Positions 8,909-17,658 of a stretch of DNA of 64,000 nucleotides are shown one piece after another. The DNA comes from an uncultured Lachnospiraceae bacterium. GTDB taxonomy: Bacteria; Bacillota; Clostridia; Lachnospirales; Lachnospiraceae. The translations under genes were made by a program, and so were the position numbers. The stretch is from NCBI GenBank assembly GCA_910585005.1, contig CAJUCN010000015.1, positions 21,471-85,470 of the forward strand, written 5' to 3'. How positions within the stretch are numbered: position 1 is the stretch's first letter; the number at the start of each line of letters is the position of its first letter. Under the pieces are notes generated by a model. The model was not told the origin of the DNA. It saw nothing but the letters and a program-made list of their open reading frames with translations, and searched no databases.

Positions 8909-9274
8909 TTACTCTCCTGTTTCCTTCCGGTTAACTTCGTCGATCAGCTTTGACATTTTCACGCCATAGGCAATAGATTGATCTACTATGAAACGGATTT
9001 CCGGCGTATTACGCAGGTTGACCCGCCTTGCCAGTTCCCGGCGGATATACCCTTCGGCGCTCTTTAATCCCTCCAAAGTACTTTTTTGAATTTCCTCATC
9101 ACCATAAACGCTGATCCAAGCTTTACAGGTCTTCAAATCCGGCGCCACCTCCACAGAAACTACAGAAGTTAAGGGAGCGATCCTTGGGTCCTTAATTTCC
9201 GACCGTATGATCTCTGCCAAGGTCCTTTGCACCTCCCCGTTGATACGGGTATTTTTCATACTGTTTTTTCTCAC
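8909..9274 (-). CDS. rbfA: Ribosome-binding factor A
   Basis: A late 30S maturation factor that binds near the 3' end of 16S rRNA. The 121 residues match the single KH-like domain: RTLAEIIRSEIKDPRIAPL near the N-terminus and NLRNTPEIRFIVDQSI near the C-terminus. The likely start is a GTG at 9274, because GGAGG lies 7 nt upstream and the GTGA overlap with the infB stop would couple them; an ATG five codons later (9259) also has a plausible site. Confidence 0.95.
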   Translation of the reverse strand: MRKNSMKNTRINGEVQRTLAEIIRSEIKDPRIAPLTSVVSVEVAPDLKTCKAWISVYGDEEIQKSTLEGLKSAEGYIRRELARRVNLRNTPEIRFIVDQSIAYGVKMSKLIDEVNRKETGE

Positions 9275-12219
9275 CTGGGAACCTCCACCATGATATACGC
9301 CTCAACGATATCAAGCTCTTGCATCTGGTCAAAGCCATCGAACACAAAACCGCATTCAAACCCTGCTTTGACCTCCTTTACATCATCCTTAAAGCGCTTC
9401 AAGGATGCAAGCGCACCTTCGTATATCTGTTCGCCCTCTCTGCTGATCCGAACCTTACAATCGCGTTGGAATATGCCGTCAAGTACATAGGAACCTGCAA
9501 TATTTCCCACTGCAGATGCCTTAAATATCTGCCTTACTTCCGCATGGCCAATTACCTTTTCTTCAAAAATCGGATCCAGCATGCCTTTCATCGCTGCCTC
9601 AATGTCTTCGATTGCCTGATAAATCACCTTATAAAGACGGATATCCACGCCTTCTCTCTCCGCAATGGTCTTGGCCATAGCATCAGGACGGACATTAAAT
9701 CCGATAATAATTGCCGAAGAAGCAGAAGCCAAAGAAACATCTGATTCATTGATCGCACCCACGCCTCCGTGAATACATTTAACCACTACCTCTTCATTGG
9801 AAAGCTTCATAAGGCTTTGTTTTACCGCCTCAACACTTCCCTGTACATCTGCTTTTACAATAATGTTAAGCTCCTTTAAGCTGCCTGCCTGGATCTGGGT
9901 AAACAAATCGTCCAGAGACATCTTAGCCTTGGTGTCCTCCAGCATTTTTTCTTTGTTCTGTGCCAGATAGGTTTCCGCATAGGACTTTGCGATCTTGTCG
10001 CTTTCGTGGGAAATAAACACTTCCCCTGCACTGGGAACATCGGAAAGTCCTAAAATTTCCACTGGGGTAGAAGGATGTGCCTCTTTCACTCTCCGTCCTT
10101 TATCATCGATCATTGCACGAACCTTACCATGGCTGGCGCCGGCAGAAATGAAATCTCCCACATAAAGGGTTCCCTTTTGCACCAGCACAGTAGCCACCGG
10201 CCCCCGTCCTTTATCCAGTTCTGCCTCGATTACAAGCCCTCTTGCACGTCTGTCCGGGTTTGCCTTTAACTCTAAAATTTCTGCCGTAAGCAATATGGTT
10301 TCAAGCAGGTTCTCAATGCCTTCCCCTGATTTCGCCGATACCGGAACGAACTCTGTGCTTCCGCCCCAATCCACCGGAATCAGCTCATATTCCGTCATCT
10401 CCTGCTTCACACGGTCAATATTAGCCCCTGGTTTATCGATCTTATTTACGGCAACAATGATCTCGATCCCTGCCGCTTTCGCATGATTGATTGCCTCTAC
10501 CGTCTGAGGCATAACGCCGTCATCCGCCGCCACTACCAAAATTGCAATATCTGTGGCGTTGGCCCCACGCATACGCATAGCCGTAAATGCTTCATGCCCT
10601 GGCGTATCCAGAAACGTGATGGACTGGCCGTTAATATTTACAGTATACGCACCTATGTGCTGTGTAATACCTCCTGCTTCCTTATCCGTCACATTTGTTT
10701 TCCGGATTGCATCAAGAAGAGAAGTCTTACCATGGTCAACGTGACCCATAACGCAAATAACCGGAGGCCTTGCAATCAGCTTTTCTTCCTCTTCCGCATC
10801 CTCTTTAAGAAGTTCTTCAATCACATCGACTTTCACTTCTTTCTCACAGATGATCTCATATTCAATAGCAATATTTTCCGCATCCTCAAAAGAGATTTCA
10901 GAATTCACCGTTACGATCTGTCCTTGCAGGAACAGTTTCTTGATGATCACGGAAGGCTGCATCTTCATTTTATCTGCAAGTTCCTTTAAGGTCAAAGTCT
11001 CAGGAATCGTGATCACCTTGATCTGCTCTTTCGCCTCTTCCTCCGGCTTCTTCTCCGGTTTGATGAACCTTCCCGCTTTGTTTTTATTCTTTACCGCTGC
11101 TTCATCCTCTTCGTAGATAAAGTCCTTCTTAGAGCGTTTATCTCTCTCCTGATTACTTCTTCTCTTTTCCTCATCTCTGCGCTTTTCGTCCTTAACCGGG
11201 GCTTCTGAAACGAAACTCTTACCTGGCTTTTCACCCCGCTTAAATTTATTATCCTGCCCTTTGTCGCTTCTCTCACTGCGCCCATTATTGTTACCAGGCC
11301 TGTTATTGTTCCGGTCACCACCATTACCGCGGAAATCGCTCCTGTTGCCTTGACCGCCCGGACGATTAACTCCTTCAGGTCTTCGCCCGTTATTCCGTGC
11401 ATTCCTTTCTCCCGAACCTGCGCCAGAATTTGTGCGAGGTCTCTCATTTCTCTGATACCTTTCATCTTTTCCCGCTGCACTCCTTACATTTCCTTCTCTG
11501 GATGGCTGTGCTTCTTTTACAGGCTCCTTTACCGGTTCCTTTGCAGCCTGTTGTGCAGCGGCTGCAGCAAGGGCAGCTTGTTTTGCCTCCTGCTCTTTTG
11601 CTTCCCTGGCTTTTGCCTCCTGCTCTTTTGCATTTTTGGCTGCTGCAATTCTTTCGCTCTCCATCCTGCGGGCATTCTGCTTAAAATCCACCTGCATACT
11701 CTCGGGAACAGACGGCGCTGTCAAGGGCCGGATAATCTTATGGGATGTCTCCTGCCTATCCCTTCCCTGGGCAGGCCGGTTTCCACCTCCTGGCCTGGGA
11801 TTGGATCCCGGCCTTCTATCCCCCTTAGGGCGTGAATTCGATATATTACTATTATGGGGATTGCTGACGAAAATTATTTTCTTTTTCTTCTTGGGCGTTT
11901 CACCGCCATTACCTGGCTTTGACATATTTTGATTTTTAACGGCGTTTCCGCCCGCTTCCTCTTTTTTCGTTTCCTGTATCGTCTTTTCTTCTTTTTCTGT
12001 CTGCACTGACTTTTCTCCTGTTTTCGCTGCACTTTCATTTATTGAGGCTTCTTTTTTGGCTGCCCCGCCAAACGCTTTCCTGACCATCTCCACCGCATCA
12101 TCCTCAATGGAACTTTGGGCAACCTTTACTTCAATTCCTTTATCCTGTAGAAAAGCAATGATATCTTTGCTGTGCTTTTCCAATTCCTTCGCTATTTCAT
12201 GCACTTTCATTTTGGCCAT
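9271..12219 (-). CDS. infB: Translation initiation factor IF-2 with very long disordered N-terminus
   Basis: The GTPase that places initiator tRNA on the 30S subunit. It has 982 residues against about 716 in B. subtilis. The extra length is in the N-terminal region: after an IF2_N module (about 1-55) come some 350 residues rich in Lys, Glu, Asn, Arg and Gly (EAKAREAKEQEAKQAALAAA and NNNRPGNNNGRSE segments). A second IF2_N module is near residue 400. The G domain starts near residue 490 with GHVDHGKTSLL, then DTPGHEAF and NKIDKPG, followed by domains II-IV. GGAGG lies 7 nt before the ATG. It overlaps ylxQ upstream by 13 bp and rbfA downstream by 4 bp. Confidence 0.97.
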   Translation of the reverse strand: MAKMKVHEIAKELEKHSKDIIAFLQDKGIEVKVAQSSIEDDAVEMVRKAFGGAAKKEASINESAAKTGEKSVQTEKEEKTIQETKKEEAGGNAVKNQNMSKPGNGGETPKKKKKIIFVSNPHNSNISNSRPKGDRRPGSNPRPGGGNRPAQGRDRQETSHKIIRPLTAPSVPESMQVDFKQNARRMESERIAAAKNAKEQEAKAREAKEQEAKQAALAAAAAQQAAKEPVKEPVKEAQPSREGNVRSAAGKDERYQRNERPRTNSGAGSGERNARNNGRRPEGVNRPGGQGNRSDFRGNGGDRNNNRPGNNNGRSERSDKGQDNKFKRGEKPGKSFVSEAPVKDEKRRDEEKRRSNQERDKRSKKDFIYEEDEAAVKNKNKAGRFIKPEKKPEEEAKEQIKVITIPETLTLKELADKMKMQPSVIIKKLFLQGQIVTVNSEISFEDAENIAIEYEIICEKEVKVDVIEELLKEDAEEEEKLIARPPVICVMGHVDHGKTSLLDAIRKTNVTDKEAGGITQHIGAYTVNINGQSITFLDTPGHEAFTAMRMRGANATDIAILVVAADDGVMPQTVEAINHAKAAGIEIIVAVNKIDKPGANIDRVKQEMTEYELIPVDWGGSTEFVPVSAKSGEGIENLLETILLTAEILELKANPDRRARGLVIEAELDKGRGPVATVLVQKGTLYVGDFISAGASHGKVRAMIDDKGRRVKEAHPSTPVEILGLSDVPSAGEVFISHESDKIAKSYAETYLAQNKEKMLEDTKAKMSLDDLFTQIQAGSLKELNIIVKADVQGSVEAVKQSLMKLSNEEVVVKCIHGGVGAINESDVSLASASSAIIIGFNVRPDAMAKTIAEREGVDIRLYKVIYQAIEDIEAAMKGMLDPIFEEKVIGHAEVRQIFKASAVGNIAGSYVLDGIFQRDCKVRISREGEQIYEGALASLKRFKDDVKEVKAGFECGFVFDGFDQMQELDIVEAYIMVEVPR

Positions 12220-12545
12220 TCTATTACCTCCGTCCTATCCTCTGATTCTTCCAAAAGTTTGATGATACTAGCTGCCAGCCCTGTATCCGTAACTGCCGCG
12301 GATGCCCGTATTTCCTTGCCAAGGGCATGGCCAATCGCATCCTTGGTACCGTAAAAAAAGAGTGGTGTCCGGTAATAGGCGCACATATTCGTAAACATCT
12401 TTTTTGTGTTTTCGGAAGCTTCACTGCTCACCACCACCAATGCCGCCTTTCCTTCCTTCACTGCTTTTTCGGTAGAAAACTCTCCGCTGACCAGATTCCT
12501 TCCTCTAGCTGCCAGCCCCAGGAGAGATAAAATCCTGTCATTCAT
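12207..12545 (-). CDS. ylxQ: Ribosomal L7Ae-like RNA-binding protein (YlxQ)
   Basis: A small K-turn-type RNA-binding protein found in nusA-infB operons; its exact role is not settled. With the start at 12545 it has 112 residues, beginning NDRILSLLGLAARGRNLVSGE, which aligns with the family start; an upstream ATG at 12587 would add 14 residues inside rnpM and is less likely. It overlaps the end of rnpM by 8 bp and the start of infB by 13 bp. Confidence 0.9.
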   Translation of the reverse strand: MNDRILSLLGLAARGRNLVSGEFSTEKAVKEGKAALVVVSSEASENTKKMFTNMCAYYRTPLFFYGTKDAIGHALGKEIRASAAVTDTGLAASIIKLLEESEDRTEVIEWPK

Positions 12546-12807
12546 CCGTCTTATCAAACTCCTTTTCCAGATTATCATACACTTCATTTGGAATACTCAT
12601 TTTGAAAGACCGTTCCAAACCTTTATTCTTCCTTGCTTTCAAAAGGCACTCTCTCTGCTTACAAAGATATGCGCCTCTTCCGTTTTTTTTGCCGGTCATA
12701 TCAAGCACGATCTCGTCATCTGGTGTTTTTAGGACGCGCATCATTTCTTTTTTGCTGTTCATTTCTCCGCATCCCACGCATTGTCTTACGGGAACTTTTT
12801 TTGCCAT
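12538..12807 (-). CDS. rnpM: RNase P modulator RnpM (YlxR)
   Basis: A small basic RNA-binding protein, reported in B. subtilis to bind and modulate RNase P RNA. The 89 residues include the family signature RQCVGCGEMNSKKEMMRV near the N-terminus and GRGAYLCKQRECLLKA in the middle, both hallmarks of the YlxR fold. It lies between nusA and ylxQ, its standard place. Confidence 0.92.
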   Translation of the reverse strand: MAKKVPVRQCVGCGEMNSKKEMMRVLKTPDDEIVLDMTGKKNGRGAYLCKQRECLLKARKNKGLERSFKMSIPNEVYDNLEKEFDKTDE

Positions 12808-12819
12808 AAGATCACCTTC

Positions 12820-14007
12820 TTATTCCATCTCTTCGTCGGAAGGCTCCATCTCGTACTGGATCTCGCTGCCATCCACACTTTCTTCTTCGTACTCTTCGCC
12901 ATATTCTCCGTCATAATCTTCGTCGTACTCATCGTACTCATCCATATAATCTTCGTAACGGAAACCTGGCGCATCTTTTGCCTGGGTCTCGCTCTTGATG
13001 TCAATCTTATATCCGGTAAGTCTTGCCGCAAGCCTGGCATTTTGTCCTTCTTTCCCGATTGCAAGGGATAACTGGTAATCAGGCACTACAACCTTTGCCG
13101 TTCTTTCATCCGGATCTGCAAACACCGCAACAATCTTTGCCGGTGAAAGTGCATTCTGGATCAGGTTACCCGGGTTTTCATCCCAATTGATAATATCAAT
13201 CTTTTCGCCCCGAAGCTCTTCCACAATAGAATTGACCCTGACACCGTTTACTCCCACACATGCCCCCACTGCATCCACATTAGGGTTATTGGATCTTACC
13301 GCCATCTTCGTCCTGCTTCCCGCCTCCCTGGCGATACTCATAATCTCCACGGTTCCGTCCTTGATCTCCGTAACCTCTGCCTCAAACAAACGCTTTACCA
13401 GTTCAGGATGGGTACGGCTCACCAGGATCCTAGGGCCTTTTGGCGTATTTTTAACCTCGATGATATAGACTTTGATTCTTTCGGTAGGATTGAAATTTTC
13501 TCCCCTGACCTGCTCACTCTCATTTAAGATACCGTCTGCCTTCCCCAGGTTAATGCTGATATTCCTTCCAATATAACGCTGTACGATACCAGTCACAATA
13601 TCCTTTTCCTTTTCAAAATACTGATTGTAAATTACGCTTCTTTCTTCTTCACGGATCTTTTGCAAGATCACATTCTTCGCATTTTGTGTTGCGATACGTC
13701 CAAACTCCTTGGATTTGATTTCCACATGAAGCACATCGCCTATCCCGGCATCGGATTTGATCTCCCTTGCCTGCTCAAGAGAAAGCTGTAAGACAGGGTC
13801 TTCCACCTCCTCAACAACCTCTTTTTCCGCATAACAAAGAAAATCACAAGTCTCCCTGTCGATCTCTACCTTTACATTGTCAGACTTTCCAAAATGGTTT
13901 TTACATGCCGTAAGCAACGAGTTTTCAATTGCTTCAAACAAAGTTTCCTTGCTGATCTCCTTCTCCTTCTCCAGAATATTCAATGCCTCCATTAATTCTT
14001 TGTTCAT
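12820..14007 (-). CDS. nusA: Transcription termination/antitermination factor NusA with acidic tail
   Basis: Binds RNA polymerase and nascent RNA and tunes pausing, termination and antitermination. The start at 14007 gives 395 residues and is chosen because AAAGG lies just upstream and NKELMEALNILEKEK is the family N-terminus; the longer frame to 14058 overlaps rimP. Layout: N-terminal polymerase-binding domain (1-125), S1 (about 132-200), KH1 and KH2 (about 230-345, with SLAIGKEGQNARLAARLTG). The last 45 residues are a strongly acidic Asp/Glu/Tyr tail. The operon leader contains a terminator that could allow NusA autoregulation. Confidence 0.96.
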   Translation of the reverse strand: MNKELMEALNILEKEKEISKETLFEAIENSLLTACKNHFGKSDNVKVEIDRETCDFLCYAEKEVVEEVEDPVLQLSLEQAREIKSDAGIGDVLHVEIKSKEFGRIATQNAKNVILQKIREEERSVIYNQYFEKEKDIVTGIVQRYIGRNISINLGKADGILNESEQVRGENFNPTERIKVYIIEVKNTPKGPRILVSRTHPELVKRLFEAEVTEIKDGTVEIMSIAREAGSRTKMAVRSNNPNVDAVGACVGVNGVRVNSIVEELRGEKIDIINWDENPGNLIQNALSPAKIVAVFADPDERTAKVVVPDYQLSLAIGKEGQNARLAARLTGYKIDIKSETQAKDAPGFRYEDYMDEYDEYDEDYDGEYGEEYEEESVDGSEIQYEMEPSDEEME

Positions 14008-14047
14008 TTTCCTTTTATCCCTTTCCGCCCATTTCTTAATATTCGGG

Positions 14048-14524
14048 CTAAAAATCAAACGCCAATTTTATTACCGCGATGTCCTTGCGGGCAAACACCA
14101 TCTCTTCCGTGCCCTTAGCCGACACAGTCTCTATGGTCACCGTACTTTCATCAAAAGATTTCAACATGCCCGTAAACTCCTTGCTTCCATTTACAGGCTT
14201 ATATGTCCGGATCTCTACCTCCTGCATAAGGCTTCTGCTTAAATGCTTATCTTTCTTTAGCGTCCTTCCAAGCCCTGGGGAACTGACTTCAAGAATATAG
14301 GCATCCTCAATAAAGTCCTCCCGGTCTAATTCATCAGATAACGCCCGGCTTACCCGTTCACAATCATTGATATCCACGCCGCCTTCTTTATCAATATAGC
14401 ATCTTAGATAAAAATCACTGCCTTCTTTCACATATTCCACATCATAAATCTCTACCTGGTTCGCCTCTGCAATGGGAATCAGTAGTTTTTCCGTTTTCTC
14501 TTCATATTTTTCACGTTTTGACAT
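14048..14524 (-). CDS. rimP: Ribosome maturation factor RimP
   Basis: Helps assemble the 30S subunit. With the start at 14524 the protein has 158 residues; the N-terminal alpha/beta domain includes DVEYVKEGSDFYLRCYIDKEGG and ends with EVSSPGLGRTLKKDKHL, and the C-terminal domain is Sm-like. The start is chosen for GGTGAGA immediately upstream; the frame stays open 11 codons further. It is the first gene of the operon running to ribF. Confidence 0.94.
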   Translation of the reverse strand: MSKREKYEEKTEKLLIPIAEANQVEIYDVEYVKEGSDFYLRCYIDKEGGVDINDCERVSRALSDELDREDFIEDAYILEVSSPGLGRTLKKDKHLSRSLMQEVEIRTYKPVNGSKEFTGMLKSFDESTVTIETVSAKGTEEMVFARKDIAVIKLAFDF

Positions 14525-14557
14525 ATTCTCACCACTCTTTTCACTTAGCCATACCAT

Positions 14558-14583
14558 AAAAAAGGTGGACCGACAAGTCCACT
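14558..14583 (-). terminator. Attenuator hairpin in the rimP-nusA leader
   Basis: A 6-7 bp stem (14564-14570 with 14577-14583) with loop TTGTCG, followed on the minus strand by TTTTTT. It lies about 25 nt after the predicted transcription start and 34 nt before the rimP ATG, so it must be read through to express the operon. There is no space for an antiterminator upstream. Confidence 0.7.
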
Positions 14584-14613
14584 CTAGTAATCATTTCTAT
14601 CTAATTCTTCTGT

Positions 14614-14642
14614 ATTGTAGCACTCCCTGATACAAATTGCAA
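14614..14642 (-). promoter_or_regulatory. Promoter of the rimP-ribF operon
   Basis: TTGCAA (14642-14637), 17 bp, TACAAT (14619-14614). Transcription would start near 14607, just ahead of the attenuator hairpin. Confidence 0.7.
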
Positions 14643-14694
14643 GCGTATTTCCTCTATCTTATCAATATTTCGGCCCAAATCATACAGAAAGTAT

Positions 14695-14725
14695 CCGTTT
14701 AGCAGTCTATGGAACTGCTAAACGG
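14695..14725 (-). terminator. Hairpin at the end of the CPBP protease gene
   Basis: A perfect 12 bp stem (14695-14706 with 14714-14725) that includes the stop codon of the CPBP gene. The T run after it is weak, so it may act as an RNA-stabilising end as much as a terminator. Confidence 0.6.
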
Positions 14726-15707
14726 AAATTTGAATAGGCCCCTCTTTTTCTTGCTGGTACAGTTTATATAGCAGCACACCTGCCAACGCAATAAGCCCCA
14801 GGCCACCCACCAGGCCTACCGGCATCGGTCCTATAAATACATTAAACGGATCCTCTATAGAACTGAACAAAAGCCCTACCGCTGCAAATCCGTTAAGCAT
14901 CCCATGACCCATGACCGCCGGGATACAGCTTCCCGTTTTGATGGTTACATAAGAAAAAATAACCCCTGTCACCATGCAGAAGATACACATTGCAATCACG
15001 CCCACCAACGGATAACCAGGATAGCCAACCCCGTAATTGTGCCCCATAATGATAAGCGGCATATGCCATAGCCCCCAGACCACCCCTGTGATCAAAATTG
15101 CAGGAACCACTTTAAACTGCTTTAATAGTTTGGGAAGAAGGTAACCTCTCCATCCCCATTCTTCACCGAAACAATTTAAAAAATTTGCAAAAGGCGATAA
15201 GAAGATTCCCATAACCAATTGTATAAGCACAATACGCCTGACCGTCTCATCCGTAACGGTTTCCCCTGTCATTTCCGCCTGCTGCAGCAACTGGCTCCTC
15301 ACATATCCCATCTGTGGATCAAACTTAGAGGGAAACAACACAAAATATAAAACCGCTCCCAACAGGATCAATGCCCCGAGACAAGGCCATACCAGTGCAT
15401 AATATTTCAGGTTCCCTTTCAACCTTACATGGATCATCATTCCCTTCCCTACAAAGGATTCCCTGGTCATGGCCCTGGTGACAATCACTGCAAAAGAAGG
15501 AACAAACATCACGCTTGCTTTTATCATCTGTGCCATCATGGCCATTTCCGCATCTGCACTTCCTGCCAGGGGCATGATCATAAAGATCTCTACGGCATAA
15601 GTCAACGCAAACGTAATCAGAAGAAAGATCCACACCCGCCTGACATCCCTGCCCTGTTCCTCCTGCTTTTTTTGCGCCTCCTTAAATCTTGCACCCATAT
15701 CCTTCAT
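14718..15707 (-). CDS. CPBP-family intramembrane metalloprotease
   Basis: A multi-pass membrane protein of the CAAX protease/bacteriocin-processing family. In 329 residues with about eight hydrophobic segments, the active-site motifs are complete: EEWGWRGYLLP (about 180-190), VWGLWHMP (about 218) and HGMLNG (about 270). Substrates are unknown for most members. AAAGGAGTGG lies 7 nt before the start at 15707. The first 26 bp overlap the end of the upstream mannose-1-phosphate guanylyltransferase gene, so the two are probably co-translated. Confidence 0.88.
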   Translation of the reverse strand: MKDMGARFKEAQKKQEEQGRDVRRVWIFLLITFALTYAVEIFMIMPLAGSADAEMAMMAQMIKASVMFVPSFAVIVTRAMTRESFVGKGMMIHVRLKGNLKYYALVWPCLGALILLGAVLYFVLFPSKFDPQMGYVRSQLLQQAEMTGETVTDETVRRIVLIQLVMGIFLSPFANFLNCFGEEWGWRGYLLPKLLKQFKVVPAILITGVVWGLWHMPLIIMGHNYGVGYPGYPLVGVIAMCIFCMVTGVIFSYVTIKTGSCIPAVMGHGMLNGFAAVGLLFSSIEDPFNVFIGPMPVGLVGGLGLIALAGVLLYKLYQQEKEGPIQISV

Positions 15708-17037
15708 CTGAAACCACTCCTTTTCTAATCAACTCATGCTTTTGCTTATCATGGACACTGATCTCCTCCCCGATCTGTACCTCCGTCAACTGAATCTCTG
15801 TGTCCGCAAAAATGGTATGCTTACAGCCTATTGGAAGTTTGATGACATCCCCTGCTTTCACGGGCTGCTCTACATCATTTACTACAGCCCTTCCCCTGCC
15901 GGAAATCACCGTCCAGACCTCAGCCCTTCTCTCATGACTATGGTAATTCATACTGCATCCCGGATTTAAAGTAACTTTAATCGTCATGCTTTTGTCTTCA
16001 ATATCGATGACTTTAAAGCTTCCCCATGATTTTTCAGCAAACATGATCTGCTGGTCAATGCTGTCCACATACGGTTTAATATAACTGGACTGTTCTTTAT
16101 CGGAAACAAGGATCCCTTCCGGGCTTGCGGAAATCACCATATTCTTTAGTCCCATGCAAAGCACTGGCACATCCAGCTCATTAATGATATGCACATTCTC
16201 ACATTCCCCGCCCACCATGACCTTGCCTATGCCTGCCTCTTCCATGGCTTCCGTCAGTGTATTCCACGTTCCAAGATCCTTCCACTTTCCTGCAAAACGC
16301 ATCACCCGGATATTCTTTTCCTTTTCCACAACTGCATAATCAAAACTGATCCTGGTAAGGGAACCATACTTGTCATACAGATCCCAATAGTCCGTAAAAT
16401 CAATGAGCTCATGAGCCTTTCTCAATAAATATTCCAGTTGAAAAGCAAAAACACCGCCATTCCATAAAGCGCCCTGTCTAAGATACTCCTTTGCCGTCTC
16501 AAGGTCAGGTTTTTCTTTAAAAGTATTCACACCACTTACCTGTTCTTTATCTTCCGGAATCACATACCCGTACTTCTCACTTGGATAAGTAGGTTCTATG
16601 CCCATTAAGAAAAGATCCGCACTGCCCTGTGCGGCAAGTTCCCCCATTTTTTGGAGCGCGATAAAATATTCCTGATCTACATACGGATCTACCGGACAGA
16701 CCACCAAAGGCTCTTTGCCGGATACCTTTTTTACATCATGAAGCCAGGCAGCCGCAAGTGCAATTGCAGGAAACGTATCTTTCCTGCAAGGTTCCACGCA
16801 AATGCCTACGGAACTTCCTAGCTGGTTATGGATCGCAGAAACCTGGGTCTTGGAAGTTGCTATGGTAATTGCCGCATCCCGATCTACGCTGCATATCTGC
16901 CGGTAAACGCGCTGCACCATAGACTCATATTCCCCGTCCTGTGTTTTAAAAATCTTAATAAATTGCTTGGAGCGGATATCATTGGATAATGGCCACAGCC
17001 TCTTTCCCGATCCGCCTGATAATAATACAATATTCAT
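15682..17037 (-). CDS. manC: Mannose-1-phosphate guanylyltransferase with C-terminal cupin
   Basis: Would make GDP-mannose for surface glycans. The 451 residues start with the nucleotidyltransferase signature LLSGGSGKRLWPLS and contain EKPD (about 166) and NGGVFAF (about 190). The C-terminal 110 residues form a cupin-like domain (NYHSHERRAEVWTVISGRG) as in ManC/AlgA-type enzymes. Isomerase activity of that domain is possible but not shown by sequence. It has its own promoter within the tail of the upstream VanZ gene. Confidence 0.88.
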   Translation of the reverse strand: MNIVLLSGGSGKRLWPLSNDIRSKQFIKIFKTQDGEYESMVQRVYRQICSVDRDAAITIATSKTQVSAIHNQLGSSVGICVEPCRKDTFPAIALAAAWLHDVKKVSGKEPLVVCPVDPYVDQEYFIALQKMGELAAQGSADLFLMGIEPTYPSEKYGYVIPEDKEQVSGVNTFKEKPDLETAKEYLRQGALWNGGVFAFQLEYLLRKAHELIDFTDYWDLYDKYGSLTRISFDYAVVEKEKNIRVMRFAGKWKDLGTWNTLTEAMEEAGIGKVMVGGECENVHIINELDVPVLCMGLKNMVISASPEGILVSDKEQSSYIKPYVDSIDQQIMFAEKSWGSFKVIDIEDKSMTIKVTLNPGCSMNYHSHERRAEVWTVISGRGRAVVNDVEQPVKAGDVIKLPIGCKHTIFADTEIQLTEVQIGEEISVHDKQKHELIRKGVVSDEGYGCKI

Positions 17038-17061
17038 CCTGGGTAGTTCTCCTTAAGAACC

Positions 17062-17090
17062 ATTATATTCTAAGAAACGAACTTATTCAA
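17062..17090 (-). promoter_or_regulatory. Promoter of the mannose-1-phosphate guanylyltransferase gene
   Basis: TTGAAT (17090-17085), 17 bp, TATAAT (17067-17062). The -35 box overlaps the stop codon of the VanZ gene. Confidence 0.65.
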
Positions 17091-17578
17091 TCAAAAATGC
17101 AGGGACGGATCTTTCTTTTGATAAACAGCAGCAATAAGGTGACCAGTGCGCCGCATAAAAATCCCCCAAAATCGATCCACACATCCATAACCGCCCCGTC
17201 CCGTCCCGGGGAATAAAGCTGTATCGTCTCATCAATCAGCGCTGTAAAAATCCCCAGCAGCGCTCCCCCGCACAAATGCCTGCGTTTCAAACGCTCATAT
17301 GCCCAAAAGAAACATACACATAAAATGCCTTCCAGTGCATATTCCGTAAAATGTGCCAGCTTTCGGATGCTATGCTCAGATACAAGCATCTGTCCTTCGC
17401 CTGCAAGCCATTCATTTACAGCCTTTGTGATCCTTACGCTGCGAATGCCGGATATCCCCGCGCTTTCCAGGGAATTATGCCAGATAAAAAGAATGCAAAG
17501 GAAAAGCAAAGCAGCCGCCACCGTCCGCTTTGCATAAAATAAATTCCTTCTTTTTTTGTATGTGTCAATCATTCCCAT
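17087..17578 (-). CDS. VanZ-family membrane protein
   Basis: A small membrane protein of the VanZ family, named after a teicoplanin-resistance gene but mostly of unknown role. The 163 residues have four hydrophobic helices (about 18-35, 73-95, 101-118, 132-155) and the family motif RKLAHFTEYALEG, plus the loop IDETIQLYSPGRDGAVMDV that is shared by the whole family. It has its own promoter. No resistance genes are nearby, so a role in glycopeptide resistance is not supported. Confidence 0.88.
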   Translation of the reverse strand: MGMIDTYKKRRNLFYAKRTVAAALLFLCILFIWHNSLESAGISGIRSVRITKAVNEWLAGEGQMLVSEHSIRKLAHFTEYALEGILCVCFFWAYERLKRRHLCGGALLGIFTALIDETIQLYSPGRDGAVMDVWIDFGGFLCGALVTLLLLFIKRKIRPCIFD

Positions 17579-17616
17579 TGCTTTTTATCCATACTTACTT
17601 CTTTATTTTAATGCCT

Positions 17617-17645
17617 AGTATACTATCTCATGGAAATTATTGCAA
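17617..17645 (-). promoter_or_regulatory. Promoter of the VanZ gene
   Basis: TTGCAA (17645-17640), 17 bp, TATACT (17622-17617), about 40 bp before the start codon. Confidence 0.6.
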
Positions 17646-17658
17646 GTTTCAGGAAATG

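Noticed and set aside
10483..10989. A 168-codon plus-strand frame inside infB
   Set aside because: It is antisense to the conserved G domain of IF-2 and has no start signals.
17087..17578. Glycopeptide resistance from the VanZ-like gene
   Set aside because: No vanA/H/X-type genes are present and VanZ-family proteins are widespread in sensitive Clostridia.
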